DNA of 21,955 bases from a virus. Shown in pieces: positions 1 to 7,322 of the stretch (position 1 is the first letter of the stretch; every line of letters begins with the position of its first letter). The notes beneath the pieces were generated by a model that saw only the letters and a program-made list of their open reading frames with translations, made no database searches and was not told where the DNA came from. A program made the translations under genes and the position numbers. The stretch lies in IMG/VR virus record IMGVR_UViG_3300048919_000275, positions 1 to 21,955 of that record, one strand, 5' to 3'.

Positions 1-124
1 TCAGGCTAGTTCGTTAGTGGCGTGTCTGTCCGCAGCTGGCGTGCGAATGTAAAGACAAACTAAGCATGTAGTACCGAGGATGTAGAAATTTCGGACGCGG
101 GTTCAACTCCCGCCAGCTCCACCA
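1..124 (+). ncRNA. ssrA: tmRNA 3' end (partial)
   Basis: The first 124 bases match the 3' end of enterobacterial tmRNA as I recall it: the last pseudoknot region, then the tRNA-like domain with the T-arm (GGTTCAACTCC, 100-110) and a terminal CCA at 122-124. The 5' part and the tag-peptide frame lie outside the window. tmRNA rescues stalled ribosomes. The prophage restores the last bases on its own DNA, so the gene here should be functional. ssrA is a common integration target for tyrosine-recombinase elements. Confidence 0.95.
80..117 (+). other. attL: attL core (38-bp direct repeat, left copy)
   Basis: Bases 80-117 are repeated exactly at 21809-21846. The repeat covers the T-arm and acceptor part of the tmRNA tRNA-like domain, the usual crossover region for phage integrases that use tRNA-like genes. 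DNA to the left is bacterial; DNA to the right (from about 118) is phage and completes the tmRNA 3' end. Confidence 0.93.
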
Positions 125-132
125 AATAAAAC

Positions 133-165
133 AAGGGGTTACGTGAAAACGTAGCCCCTTTGTCT
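133..165 (+). terminator. Phage-supplied terminator downstream of ssrA
   Basis: A near-perfect 12-bp stem pairs 133-144 with 149-160 around a GAAA tetraloop, followed by TGTCTTTT. It lies just after the tmRNA CCA end on the phage side of the crossover, so it probably replaces the chromosomal ssrA terminator, which is now displaced to 21896-21928. Confidence 0.8.
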
Positions 166-172
166 TTTCCGA

Positions 173-210
173 TGGCGGCAAAATGGCGACAGGCTTTTGG
201 ACTGGCGACA
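173..210 (+). repeat. Left integrase arm-type sites
   Basis: TGGCGACA occurs at 184-191 and 203-210, with a one-mismatch copy TGGCGGCA at 173-180. The first two are 11 bp apart, one helical turn. The same octamer appears twice, also 11 bp apart, at 21696-21714 next to attR. Such paired repeats flanking both cores are the expected arrangement for Int arm-binding sites. Function is inferred from position and repetition. Confidence 0.65.
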
Positions 211-236
211 AAAAACCCGCTTTCAAAGCGGGTTCT
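211..236 (-). terminator. Terminator of the late operon after ogr
   Basis: A 9-bp stem (214-222 with 226-234) has an AAAAA run on its left and TCTTTTT on its right, so it can end transcription in both directions. On the minus strand it follows the ogr stop codon and should end the FI-E-T-D-ogr transcript before it reads antisense into ssrA. Confidence 0.75.
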
Positions 237-238
237 TT

Positions 239-457
239 TTAAAAATTCATGTGCCCTTGTTCACCTTTTCCCGGATGTGGGGGCGCAGAAGAAATCACAT
301 TAGGCTTAATGATATGCCTAACAAATGTTTCATGCGTGACAAAAGTACAACCGCAGTTGATATTTTGGCACTGGTTGTAACGTTCTTTCGTTGTTGCTGA
401 TACCTGAAAACTGCTTCTTGTATGAGCTGCCTGGCCGCACTCTGGACAATTCATCAT
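239..457 (-). CDS. ogr: Ogr/Delta late transcription activator
   Basis: A 72-residue zinc-finger protein of the Ogr/Delta family, the same length as P2 Ogr. It activates sigma70 late promoters from a site near -55. The Zn ligands C4, C7, C30 and C35 and the central segment TTKERYNQCQN are visible. I chose the ATG at 457 because it gives the MxCPxC start typical of the family; an in-frame ATG at 505 would add 16 unsupported residues. The gene sits between D and attL as in P2. Two Ogr-type boxes (3428-3445 and 9867-9884) survive in this prophage, so the protein could still activate what is left of the late operons, or those of a co-resident P2-like phage. Confidence 0.93.
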   Translation of the reverse strand: MMNCPECGQAAHTRSSFQVSATTKERYNQCQNINCGCTFVTHETFVRHIIKPNVISSAPPHPGKGEQGHMNF

Positions 458-525
458 TCCGGTTATCCCACCACTTCTGCAAAAATCACAATAATGATAC
501 ATCATTATACAATTTTGAGAACCTA

Positions 526-1626
526 TTACTCTATTTCGAGATCATCAATCCTAACCTCAAGCTCCAGAGTCGTAGTGAAACCATTATCTGCACTGACACT
601 ATGCGTCAGCGTGGTAATGGTCCATTCGGCATCATCAATCGGCTGTTTAAACCCGCTCACCTTCACCGGCATTTCGGTATACAGATCAGCCCTTCCCTCT
701 GCGAGCTGCAGGGAGAAGCTTGCAACCCCGCGCTGCAGACGTTCCCACTGCATCTTTGCCGCTCGCTCTGCATTGCTGCGGTTTGCATAAGTTCTGTTGA
801 GTACCAGCACGTTTTCATCCGTCCCAACCAGGTAATCTCCCTGTTTTGCTTCCGGCTCCTTTGCCGTGGCGGTTTTCTTTCGACGGCGCTTAACCTTTGC
901 TGTCTCTTTTTTCTTTGGCTCGCGGGTATGGAGCCAGCTGGCAATTACCCCCGTATAGGCATCACGATCGGCCAGGGTAAAACGATGACCGTCACCGACC
1001 TGGCGGGTTATGGTGATAACCGGCAGCGGCTTACCGCTTGCCGTTCTGCCCCGCCCCTGACGGATAAACAACAGATTGCCGTCCTTAACGGAGGCTATCG
1101 CACCATACTGCCGCGCCAGCTTCATCAGGAAACTCGCATCGCTCTCGTTGGTCTGGTCAAGATGATCCACAGGCTTGTCCATCAGGTCCTGCCCCAGCGC
1201 CATCTTTAATTTATGCCTGGCAGCTATTTCCTTCACCACTTCACCCACCGTTGTCTGGTGCCATGATTTTTCACGCCGCGTGTTCAGGGTTTCACGGAAA
1301 TCTGCGCTACGTGCGCGAATTGTGAGACGGTCAGGCGCGCCGCTGTGCTCAATCTCATCGACAGTAAAGCCCCCTTTCGGGAAAAGCGGCTGACCTTTCC
1401 ACCCCAGCGCAAACTGAATACTGGCACCACGACGCGGCAGAACGATTTGCCCGTCCGAGTCATCCAGCTCCAGATCAAGCTGGTCAGCTTCAAAGCCCCT
1501 GTTATCCGTAAGCGTCAGACTCATCAGACGTGAATCCAGTACGGTTGTGACATCCTTTCCTTCAATAATGATGCTGAAACCCGGTGCTTTACTGTTCAGG
1601 TTCGTGAGATCAGAGGTGAAATTCAC
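526..1626 (-). CDS. D: Late control / tail spike-hub protein D
   Basis: A 366-residue protein of the P2 gpD (late control D) family, related to T4 gp27/VgrG-type baseplate hub proteins; P2 gpD is slightly longer (387). It begins MNFTSDLTNLNSKAPGFSI and has the family pattern DFRETLN..R..SW (about residues 110-122). A lysine/arginine-rich, low-complexity insert lies around residues 238-260. Its ATG abuts the stop of the upstream T'-U' fusion with a short overlap (TGA 1623-1625, ATG 1624-1626), so the two are probably translationally coupled. It appears intact. In P2 it acts in the tail together with U and T, most of which are missing here. Confidence 0.92.
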   Translation of the reverse strand: MNFTSDLTNLNSKAPGFSIIIEGKDVTTVLDSRLMSLTLTDNRGFEADQLDLELDDSDGQIVLPRRGASIQFALGWKGQPLFPKGGFTVDEIEHSGAPDRLTIRARSADFRETLNTRREKSWHQTTVGEVVKEIAARHKLKMALGQDLMDKPVDHLDQTNESDASFLMKLARQYGAIASVKDGNLLFIRQGRGRTASGKPLPVITITRQVGDGHRFTLADRDAYTGVIASWLHTREPKKKETAKVKRRRKKTATAKEPEAKQGDYLVGTDENVLVLNRTYANRSNAERAAKMQWERLQRGVASFSLQLAEGRADLYTEMPVKVSGFKQPIDDAEWTITTLTHSVSADNGFTTTLELEVRIDDLEIE

Positions 1627-2921
1627 TGCAGTAACCCTCCCACCGTATTTTTAATATTCCCTATCGCAGAGGTGGCGGTGTCCTGCAAATTGCTGAGCTG
1701 ATCGCTGAGGCTGCCGAACATATCAGACAGCGATTCATCCACCATGGCATTCGATGCACTGGCAGCAATTTCTGGCGCAGCACCAAGAGACAGGAAAGTT
1801 GAACCCAGCGCGGCCGCCTTGCGGAAATCAAGCCGGTCGGCCACGCCCCCCATACGCTGCAGCACGTTGATAATATCGCCACCTTTTGACATGGCGTTAT
1901 CGTCCAGGTAGTTCAGGGCATCGCCAAGCTGTTCAATATTTCGGGTCGGCACTTTATACAGCTGTGCGATTTTACCCAGACCTTCCGCCAGCTCATCAGC
2001 GGGCAGTTCAAAGGCGGTTGCGGCTTTTGCTGCCGTGGATGCAAAAGCCAGCAGGTCACGCTTCTGGTCTTCGTAAGGATCATTCTGATTTGTCACCCCC
2101 ATACGCGCGCCACCTTCAACCAGCGCGGCATAGTCAATAGCGCCATTCTCCATCGGCAGCTGCTCACTGGCGGCCTTGATGGCATCCTGCATGTCATAAT
2201 ACTGTTTTGTCCGGTTGCCGTTGTCGTCCCGCAGACCGTTCACCTGCTTTGCCACCCCTTTCATGGCATCTTCCATGCTGGCATAGCTTTTCACGGCGGC
2301 CATGACCGGCGCCCCCATCGCCAGCCCGGCTGCAGAGGTAGTTGCTCCGGCGCCCGCAATACGATCCCTCACCTCAAGGCGGCGGGAATACTGATCGCGG
2401 ACAGCATGCATTCGCGCCTGTTGCGCGCCAAGACGTTTAAGAGATTTTTGCTGACGGTCCAGAGCCTGCCGGGTTTCGTCGGCGTTCTGCCGCAGCTCCC
2501 GCTGCGCGCTACTCAGCTTTTTGGTATCCAGCCCGGCCTCATTGAGCGCAAGACGCTGACGCTGCACAGACTGACGCAGACCGTTGTATTTGCTCTGCAG
2601 CTCGTTAACGCGGTTTTTTGCCTGCTCAAGCAGACGTGCCTGCGCCGCCGTCGGGCGGTTAGTGGCCGAGAACTGCGTGGCAAGCTTCGCCGCTTCTTCG
2701 CGTGCGGCTTTAAGACTGTTGCCGGTGACGGCCAGCTGCGCGCTTGCCTTGCGGAAACCGTCAATACGGCCCGCCTGGGCATCCAGTTCTTTTAATCTTG
2801 CGCGGCTTTGCTGAATGGCGGTAGCCAGCTCTTTAGAGCTGGCCTGCGCGGATCGGAATGGGCGGGTGAGCTTATCAACCGCATTTAGAATTACCTGCAA
2901 ACGCAGGTTAGTGTCACTCAT
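1623..2921 (-). pseudogene. T'-U': Tape measure T - tail U in-frame deletion fusion
   Basis: A 432-codon open frame. Residues 1-393 are the start of a P2 gpT-like tape measure protein: MSDTNLRLQVILNAVDKLTR, then long coiled-coil (about 10-165), then APEIAASASNAM. From residue 394 (base 1742) the sequence VDESLSDMFGSLSDQL to the stop matches the C-terminal end of gpU, which in P2 follows T. T is normally about 815 residues and U about 159. An in-frame deletion therefore removed roughly the second half of T and three quarters of U. The product lacks the tape measure's transmembrane and C-terminal parts and cannot set tail length normally. The reading frame stayed open, which keeps coupling to D. 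Confidence 0.85.
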
Positions 2922-3033
2922 CGCTGGCCCCGCTTCTCTGAATCGCTTTGTGCCGCCACTCCAGCACTTCGGTCAGCGGCATAACGTCAGTGACGGACGG
3001 CGGCCAGTGAAAAATGGTGGCGATATCAGCCAC
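2914..3033 (-). CDS. E': GpE+E' family tail protein (E' reading frame)
   Basis: The E' frame is 39 codons from a GTG at 3033 to the TGA at 2914-2916, giving VADIATIFHWPPSVTDVMPL and ending RSGASDE. This matches the GpE family of P2-like phages, best known by its FHWPP motif. In P2 this frame is reached mainly by a -1 ribosomal frameshift out of E, producing E+E', the tail-assembly chaperone for the tape measure. Here the E' frame joins the E frame at the slippery site 3087-3093. The stop overlaps the T start (ATGAGTGA). Confidence 0.8.
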   Translation of the reverse strand: MADIATIFHWPPSVTDVMPLTEVLEWRHKAIQRSGASDE

Positions 3034-3047
3034 CAGGTCTTCTACCG

Positions 3048-3353
3048 TCAGGCTGTCGGCAAACCGGCAAGCACCGATTTCTTCAACAAAAAAGTGACCA
3101 CCTCAACCGACAGCGCGGTGAGATCGGCGGGGTCCATTTCAGCCATTTCCTGAGCGGTCAGCGCGGGCGTGGAGATGCGGGGAATAATCGTCATCATCGC
3201 ACCGACGTCCATATCCATGATCGCCTGCAGGCGGGTGCCACGCAGTGCGCCGGACTGCGGCTTGCGCAGCACAATTTCGGCAATTTCGGTTTTACCGCGT
3301 TTGCCCTCGTTGATTTCAACAACGCGCACCCCGTGGTGGTAATCCTGAGCCAT
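3048..3353 (-). pseudogene. FI'-E: Sheath FI start fused in frame to tail protein E
   Basis: A 101-residue frame starts at ATG 3353 behind GGAGAG. Residues 1-17 (MAQDYHHGVRVVEINEG) match the extreme N-terminus of P2 tail sheath FI (MSDYHHGVQVLEINEG). From about residue 18 (base 3302) the protein is gpE: KRGKTEIAEIVLRKP, then RGTRLQAIMDMDVGAM and IPRISTP. A deletion therefore removed nearly all of FI (about 395 residues), all of tube protein FII and the first few codons of E. The fusion is in frame and uses the FI start, RBS and late promoter. Without sheath and tube there can be no contractile tail. Confidence 0.87.
3087..3093 (-). promoter_or_regulatory. Programmed -1 frameshift heptamer T TTT TTG in E
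   Basis: On the minus strand, codons ACT TTT TTG of E form the slippery heptamer T TTT TTG in the right phase. Slipping back one base leads straight into the E' frame, which then runs open to 2914. P2 uses the same heptamer to make E+E'. The site and both frames are intact despite deletions on either side. Confidence 0.85.
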
Positions 3354-3427
3354 AAGGCAGTCTCTCCGGTTTACAGGGGGTGTGCCTATGTTCTGGTTGA
3401 TACACGCGCTGCGCACGCTTTGGGCTT

Positions 3428-3445
3428 TGTGTAGGGAATGGCACA
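3428..3445 (-). promoter_or_regulatory. Ogr-binding box of the FI late promoter (PF)
   Basis: TGT-N12-ACA (TGT 3428-3430, ACA 3443-3445; TGTG...CACA dyad) is the known recognition pattern of Ogr/Delta activators, which bind near -55. Measured from its centre on the minus strand, transcription would start near 3381, about 28 bases before the FI' ATG. This fits the PF promoter of P2. The IS911 remnant ends only about 15 bases upstream. Confidence 0.78.
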
Positions 3446-3459
3446 GTTTGCAAGTAATA

Positions 3460-3836
3460 ATTTGAGCTGCTGCGATGATCCCCGAACACATGGCAGAGAA
3501 TAGCCACAGGATAATGAGACCTAAGGTTTCCCGATTATCGGGAACTGTTCAGGGAGTCTGACATCCAGAGCGCGATAGCCTTTATTAATATTTACTCTTC
3601 ATTTCAATACGTTGTAGCTATTATTGAGCTCGCTTATTTCTATTTGTTCCGAGGTTATCGGGGAGGATTTTGGCGTCTTGCCCTGACGCACATCACGCAT
3701 TTGTTTGACACATTTAGCCATTGCGGAAAGGCCAACATCAGTAGAGTTAGCTAGCGTCAGAGGCGGTGTAATTCTGGTCGGCAACCAACTTTGCGGTTTC
3801 GAGTTTGAATTAAGGAATGAAATTTCTTATTTTCAT
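3460..3836 (-). mobile_element. IS911 (IS3 family) remnant: orfA plus start of orfB
   Basis: Minus-strand translation gives degraded IS911 OrfA. It starts at ATG 3836 (MKIRNFIP, in-frame stop, [15 protein letters not shown]), shifts frame near 3743, then reads [26 protein letters not shown] and SEQIEISEL. After a second frameshift (about 3626) the DNA still matches the KLQRIEM segment (GCTACAACGTATTGAAATG). OrfB homology follows to about 3460 (CHVFGDHRSS against IS911 CHVFGVHRSS). The rest of orfB, with its DDE catalytic region, is missing. At least one stop and two frameshifts show it is long dead. I did not identify a terminal inverted repeat. Confidence 0.82.
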
Positions 3837-3904
3837 TGAAGCACATGTGTTGTTCTTAGAAGAATGCTGAACCTCTGTTCAGGAGGCCTAACTCAGCAAA
3901 CCAC

Positions 3905-3933
3905 TTCAAATTACCGTGCAATATCATTACAAT
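3905..3933 (+). promoter_or_regulatory. Sigma70-like promoter for the acyltransferase moron
   Basis: TTCAAA (3905-3910) and TACAAT (3928-3933) are separated by 17 bp and lie 36 bp upstream of the ATG at 3970. This is the best promoter-like match in the 130-bp gap, as expected for a moron expressed from the prophage independently of late phage control. Prediction only. Confidence 0.5.
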
Positions 3934-3969
3934 GCGATTAAATTCATTCACTCCATAACTAGGATAATA

Positions 3970-5088
3970 ATGCTGCAAAATTCTTCTCTTACAGAAAATA
4001 AGCCTAACCTGGATTATATTCAGGCCTTAAGGGCACTGGCTGCACTGATGGTAGTCCTCCATCATGCTAAAGCCTTTCTGGTTGGAACTGTTTATGAAAA
4101 ACTTTCGTTTGATCTCTTTTGGCCAGGAGCCTTCGGTGTAGATCTTTTTTTCATAATCAGCGGATTTATTATAGTTTACACATCCTACGACTATACAAGA
4201 AAAGACTTACCAACCTTTATAAAAAAGAGATTCATCAGAATTTGGCCTTTGTATTTCATTGCAACAATGATTTATGCCTTACTATTCAAAAACACAGATC
4301 TGTCAACAATGCATGGCTTTGTTTATTCCGATAAAATTGATGCAGTACAATCACTCAATATTATTAAAAGCCTTTTATTTATCCCTCTTAATTTTTATGA
4401 TCCTGTGTACTTTGGCGCTGCCACATTATTCGTCGGATGGACCTTAAATTACGAAGTTTATTTCTATATAGTCTGCGCAACAGGGTTGCTATTTTCCAGG
4501 AATAAATACTGGTTTTATACTCTTTGGTTTTTAACAACGCTATTTATAATCCCCTCGTTTATGGGGTTAGCCACGACTATAAGACCTACTATAGAGAATG
4601 GTGGGTATTTCAACCTCACAATACAAAGCGTTGTATGGGAGTTTGTTTTTGGTGCATGCGTTGCTATTTTATTCAAAAAAAATATGCTTAGGATAAAAGA
4701 TCCCAAAAAAGCAATACCGTTAATACTCATTGCATTCGCAATCCCTGCATATGGCTATGTTACAAAAAGGAACACAATGCATGGGGTAGAATATTTCGGA
4801 ATGTATTATTGCATAATGTTTTTCCTTCTTACATCATGCCATCAATTTATAAAGGACAATATAAAAATACCCAAAACAATACTTTCCATAGGAGATGCGT
4901 CTTATTCTTTATATCTCTTACACCCTATAGTTTTCATTGTCTTGTTCAAATTAAAAGAACGATTACTACCAACATTAGATTACCAGAACTTTTATTTCAT
5001 GTTCATTTCAGTAATAGTATCAATTTTAGTGTCAATCCTTTCTTATAATTATCTTGAAAAAAAGCTAATTAACATATATAAAAAATAA
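3970..5088 (+). CDS. Acyltransferase-3 family membrane protein (O-antigen/LPS acetylase moron)
   Basis: A 372-residue integral membrane protein of the acyltransferase 3 family. The N-terminal signature LDYIQALRALAALMVVLHH contains the family R-x(9)-H pattern (R21, H31). About ten hydrophobic segments follow, with FGVDLFFIISGFII and YSLYLLHPIVFIVLFK as typical helices. The start at 3970 is preceded by AGGA; an earlier in-frame ATG at 3916 has no such signal. Family members add acetyl or other acyl groups to surface polysaccharides. Phage-borne ones often cause seroconversion and block superinfection by phages that use the same receptor. The gene is strongly AT-rich and opposite to the flanking late genes, between G and FI, a known P2 moron site. 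The substrate cannot be told from sequence. Confidence 0.85.
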   Translation: MLQNSSLTENKPNLDYIQALRALAALMVVLHHAKAFLVGTVYEKLSFDLFWPGAFGVDLFFIISGFIIVYTSYDYTRKDLPTFIKKRFIRIWPLYFIATMIYALLFKNTDLSTMHGFVYSDKIDAVQSLNIIKSLLFIPLNFYDPVYFGAATLFVGWTLNYEVYFYIVCATGLLFSRNKYWFYTLWFLTTLFIIPSFMGLATTIRPTIENGGYFNLTIQSVVWEFVFGACVAILFKKNMLRIKDPKKAIPLILIAFAIPAYGYVTKRNTMHGVEYFGMYYCIMFFLLTSCHQFIKDNIKIPKTILSIGDASYSLYLLHPIVFIVLFKLKERLLPTLDYQNFYFMFISVIVSILVSILSYNYLEKKLINIYKK

Positions 5089-5102
5089 TTGCATTCGTTG
5101 AT

Positions 5103-5124
5103 TGGGGTAGTTCATTCTACCCCA
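5103..5124. terminator. Convergent terminator between acyltransferase and G
   Basis: A perfect 8-bp stem (5103-5110 with 5117-5124, TGGGGTAG/CTACCCCA) with a 6-base loop lies between the convergent 3' ends of the acyltransferase gene and G. There is no long T-run, so termination efficiency is uncertain. Confidence 0.5.
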
Positions 5125-5142
5125 CAACGCGTTACTTCGGCA

Positions 5143-5568
5143 TCAGTTGTTTTTTGGCCAATTAATATTGGGTGCGCAGGAGATATCTACAGACTCCAGT
5201 GCATCAAGATAATCCAGCCACATATTGTATTGTATCAATTCTTCCTCGTTGAGTCTCCCAATCGCCGCCTTACCAGGCCATTGTTTGCCATTCATGTAAA
5301 TGTTTGCAGCATCAATCCGGTTTTGTTTTTCGACTCGAGCCTGCGCCAAACTCTCTTCGCGAGTCGGCGGAGGGACATCTCCCCATGCAGGTAAACCATC
5401 ATTACCGGCAATTAATAATTTTCCTTTAGGTGGATCGGCCGAAAATTTCTCATGAATATTGTCGGCCACCTCAATGGCATCAGATGGCCATGTACCAGCG
5501 GCATAATACTCATCCTTCCAGCCGAAATAATAAAAAGCATTTTTAGAAGGGCTATAGGCATAATTCAT
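5143..5568 (-). CDS. G: Tail fibre assembly chaperone (Tfa/gpG family)
   Basis: A 141-residue protein of the phage tail fibre assembly (Tfa) family, which helps fold and trimerise the distal tail fibre and is coupled to a particular fibre C-terminus. It has an aromatic-rich N-terminus (MNYAYSPSKNAFYYFGW), the family WPSDAIEVAD segment, and a PPPTREESLAQARVEKQNRI helix in the middle. The gene starts 3 bp after the H stop, so the two are co-translated. P2 gpG is somewhat longer (175). It appears intact. Confidence 0.88.
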   Translation of the reverse strand: MNYAYSPSKNAFYYFGWKDEYYAAGTWPSDAIEVADNIHEKFSADPPKGKLLIAGNDGLPAWGDVPPPTREESLAQARVEKQNRIDAANIYMNGKQWPGKAAIGRLNEEELIQYNMWLDYLDALESVDISCAPNINWPKNN

Positions 5569-5571
5569 TTT

Positions 5572-6720
5572 TTATTTCCCGACTGCCAGAAACATTGCAC
5601 GAGTACTTGTAATACCACCCGCGATAGTTGTAATGAGCGTTACCACCGCATCAAAGCCAGTCAGCGACTGGTTCTCGCAGCTCACAGCAGCCTGAACATA
5701 GTTTTTCTTGGTAGCGAACACACCAATCAATCGTAAAGGGAAGGCCTGAGGGAAAGTAATGGGGGTTGTTACGCCCGTACCGACAGTAGTTGAGTTGTTT
5801 ACTAATCGGTTAAAAGCCATGAGCTTATATCCACCAGGCAGCGTGTAAACAACAGTTTCTGTATCTGGTTCACTGAGAGAGTATTGCAAACCGAGGTATT
5901 CGAGAATGGACGCAATAGATTTTCCCGACAAGGCTGTAAGCGTATTATCCAGAGGCTGCTTGTTCGCCAGGGCATTATTCATAGTGGCCGCAAAGTTAGG
6001 ATCGTTACCTAACGCCGCCGCCAGTTCGTTCAATGTATCAAGCGCTGCAGGTGAGGAACCAACAAGCCCTGCAATAGCGGCCTGCACAAAAGCAGTATTG
6101 GCAAGCTGAGTTGAATTGTTACCAGCTGCCGCCGTCGGAGCTTTTGGGGTGCCGGTAAACGTCGGGCTGGCTTTTTGTGCATATTGCGAATGCGGATCAG
6201 CTGCCGCAACATGTGTCGCCATCAGCTCATCCACATACACCTTTAACTCCAGCACCTTGTCATCCACGTATTTGCGGGTTGCCAGCACCACTGCAGGGTC
6301 AATTTTAAGAGTGATGTTATCGGTGCTGCTGGTAATCAGCACCATGCGCACGGTCTGCGTGCGGCCGCTGCCCTCTGCCAGCTGCGGCTTGTAGCTCTCC
6401 GGGCAGTTACCGACAGCAATCAGCGCGCCGGTTTCATCAAACAGACCAACCTCACGAATCCACCAACCGCCCTCCGTTTCTGGTATCACCTGCTCAGCGA
6501 TCACCTGGCTGCTGTTCTGCGGATCGATATAAAGCATATTCAGAGCTGCACGGCGTTTTTCACCGACCAGCTTTGTCTGTTGTGCGTTTGGCGTTGGCAG
6601 CACGCCGCCGCCATCACCCACCGCCATCTGTGTAATTTTCAGCGGAACACCGAGCGCGGCGGCATTTGCCAGTTTCGCCGCGCCGATATCCGTCAGCAGG
6701 GTATAAAATTTTGCGCTCAT
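5572..6720 (-). CDS. H: Tail fibre protein H
   Basis: A 382-residue tail fibre. Residues 1-155 are the conserved P2 gpH N-terminal attachment domain (MSAKFYTLLTDIGAAKLANA, EGGWWIREVGLFDETGALIAV). Around 175-217 is a short collar/fibre repeat of the PHSQYAQKASPTFTGTPKAP type, then a linker. From about 285 a different C-terminal receptor-binding region begins (VVYTLPGGYKLMAFNRLV... to the AVGK end). P2 gpH is 669 residues, so this is a short fibre; C-terminal swapping in this gene is common and sets host range. The start overlaps the I stop by 4 bp (ATGA). The adjacent G gene should be its dedicated chaperone. Confidence 0.9.
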   Translation of the reverse strand: MSAKFYTLLTDIGAAKLANAAALGVPLKITQMAVGDGGGVLPTPNAQQTKLVGEKRRAALNMLYIDPQNSSQVIAEQVIPETEGGWWIREVGLFDETGALIAVGNCPESYKPQLAEGSGRTQTVRMVLITSSTDNITLKIDPAVVLATRKYVDDKVLELKVYVDELMATHVAAADPHSQYAQKASPTFTGTPKAPTAAAGNNSTQLANTAFVQAAIAGLVGSSPAALDTLNELAAALGNDPNFAATMNNALANKQPLDNTLTALSGKSIASILEYLGLQYSLSEPDTETVVYTLPGGYKLMAFNRLVNNSTTVGTGVTTPITFPQAFPLRLIGVFATKKNYVQAAVSCENQSLTGFDAVVTLITTIAGGITSTRAMFLAVGK

Positions 6721-7322
6721 GGGTTCACTCTCATTGTGTCAATAACATGGACCGCGCCGCCCTCATAGGCAGAACCACCGGAAAGGATGGTTTCGTTGAT
6801 ATACGGGTAAATCGTGATTTCTTCGCCGGTGTAAGTGGCAGCCCCAACGAAATATGGTCCGCTCGTCTGCAGGTTTATGGACATGCCGATCAGATGCCGG
6901 CTGCAGGGTTTGGCGTCACCAATCAGGCGCTCCAGCTCCAGATAGGTTTCCTCTGTTATGCCCTGGTCCTGCACCCCGATATCCAGGCGAAACGTGCCCG
7001 GCGCCTCGCCGGTCTGCCACCATTCAATAATGCGGATCAGAAAGCCGAACGGCTCCACCACACGCCGCACAGCACTAGTTGTGCCCTTGTGCTGATGGAT
7101 ATAGAAAGCATCCTGCACCACACGGCGCTTCACGTTCTCCGCCCATCCTTCGTCCCAGCGATCAACCGAAAAGGCCCACGCCAGATACGGCAGAAACTTG
7201 ACCGGGCATGTTGCGGGGTTCCATAAATCCCGCAGCGGCACCTGCAGATCGGAAATTCCGCTGCAGGTCTGAGCAAGTCGGCGCTCAAGCGGCGATGAGC
7301 CAGGAGGAAGTAGACTATTCAT
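6717..7322 (-). CDS. I: Baseplate/tail protein I
   Basis: A 201-residue P2 gpI-family protein (P2: 176). It has the typical NSLLPPGSSPLERRLAQ opening and the FLPYLAWAFSVDRWDE core, with the conserved RRVVEPFGF and E..W segments in the middle. gpI joins J and W in building the baseplate wedge that carries the fibres. It overlaps the end of J and the start of H, so J-I-H are translationally coupled. The extra C-terminal stretch (residues about 165-201, TYTGEEITIYPYINE) is a natural extension seen in relatives. No damage seen. Confidence 0.9.
   Translation of the reverse strand: MNSLLPPGSSPLERRLAQTCSGISDLQVPLRDLWNPATCPVKFLPYLAWAFSVDRWDEGWAENVKRRVVQDAFYIHQHKGTTSAVRRVVEPFGFLIRIIEWWQTGEAPGTFRLDIGVQDQGITEETYLELERLIGDAKPCSRHLIGMSINLQTSGPYFVGAATYTGEEITIYPYINETILSGGSAYEGGAVHVIDTMRVNP

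Noticed and set aside
14-226. Minus-strand open frame across the tmRNA end and attL
   Set aside because: Covers a structural RNA gene and a terminator; no protein similarity seen.
391-1209. Long plus-strand open frame (272 codons)
   Set aside because: It lies opposite gene D, has no family resemblance and no ribosome-binding site; it reflects D's codon bias.
3316-3507. 63-codon minus-strand frame upstream of FI'
   Set aside because: Its first half is the decayed IS911 orfB start and its second half runs into FI' in another frame; not an independent gene.
3599-3784. 61-codon minus-strand frame
   Set aside because: It is the central part of the broken IS911 orfA and not a gene of its own.
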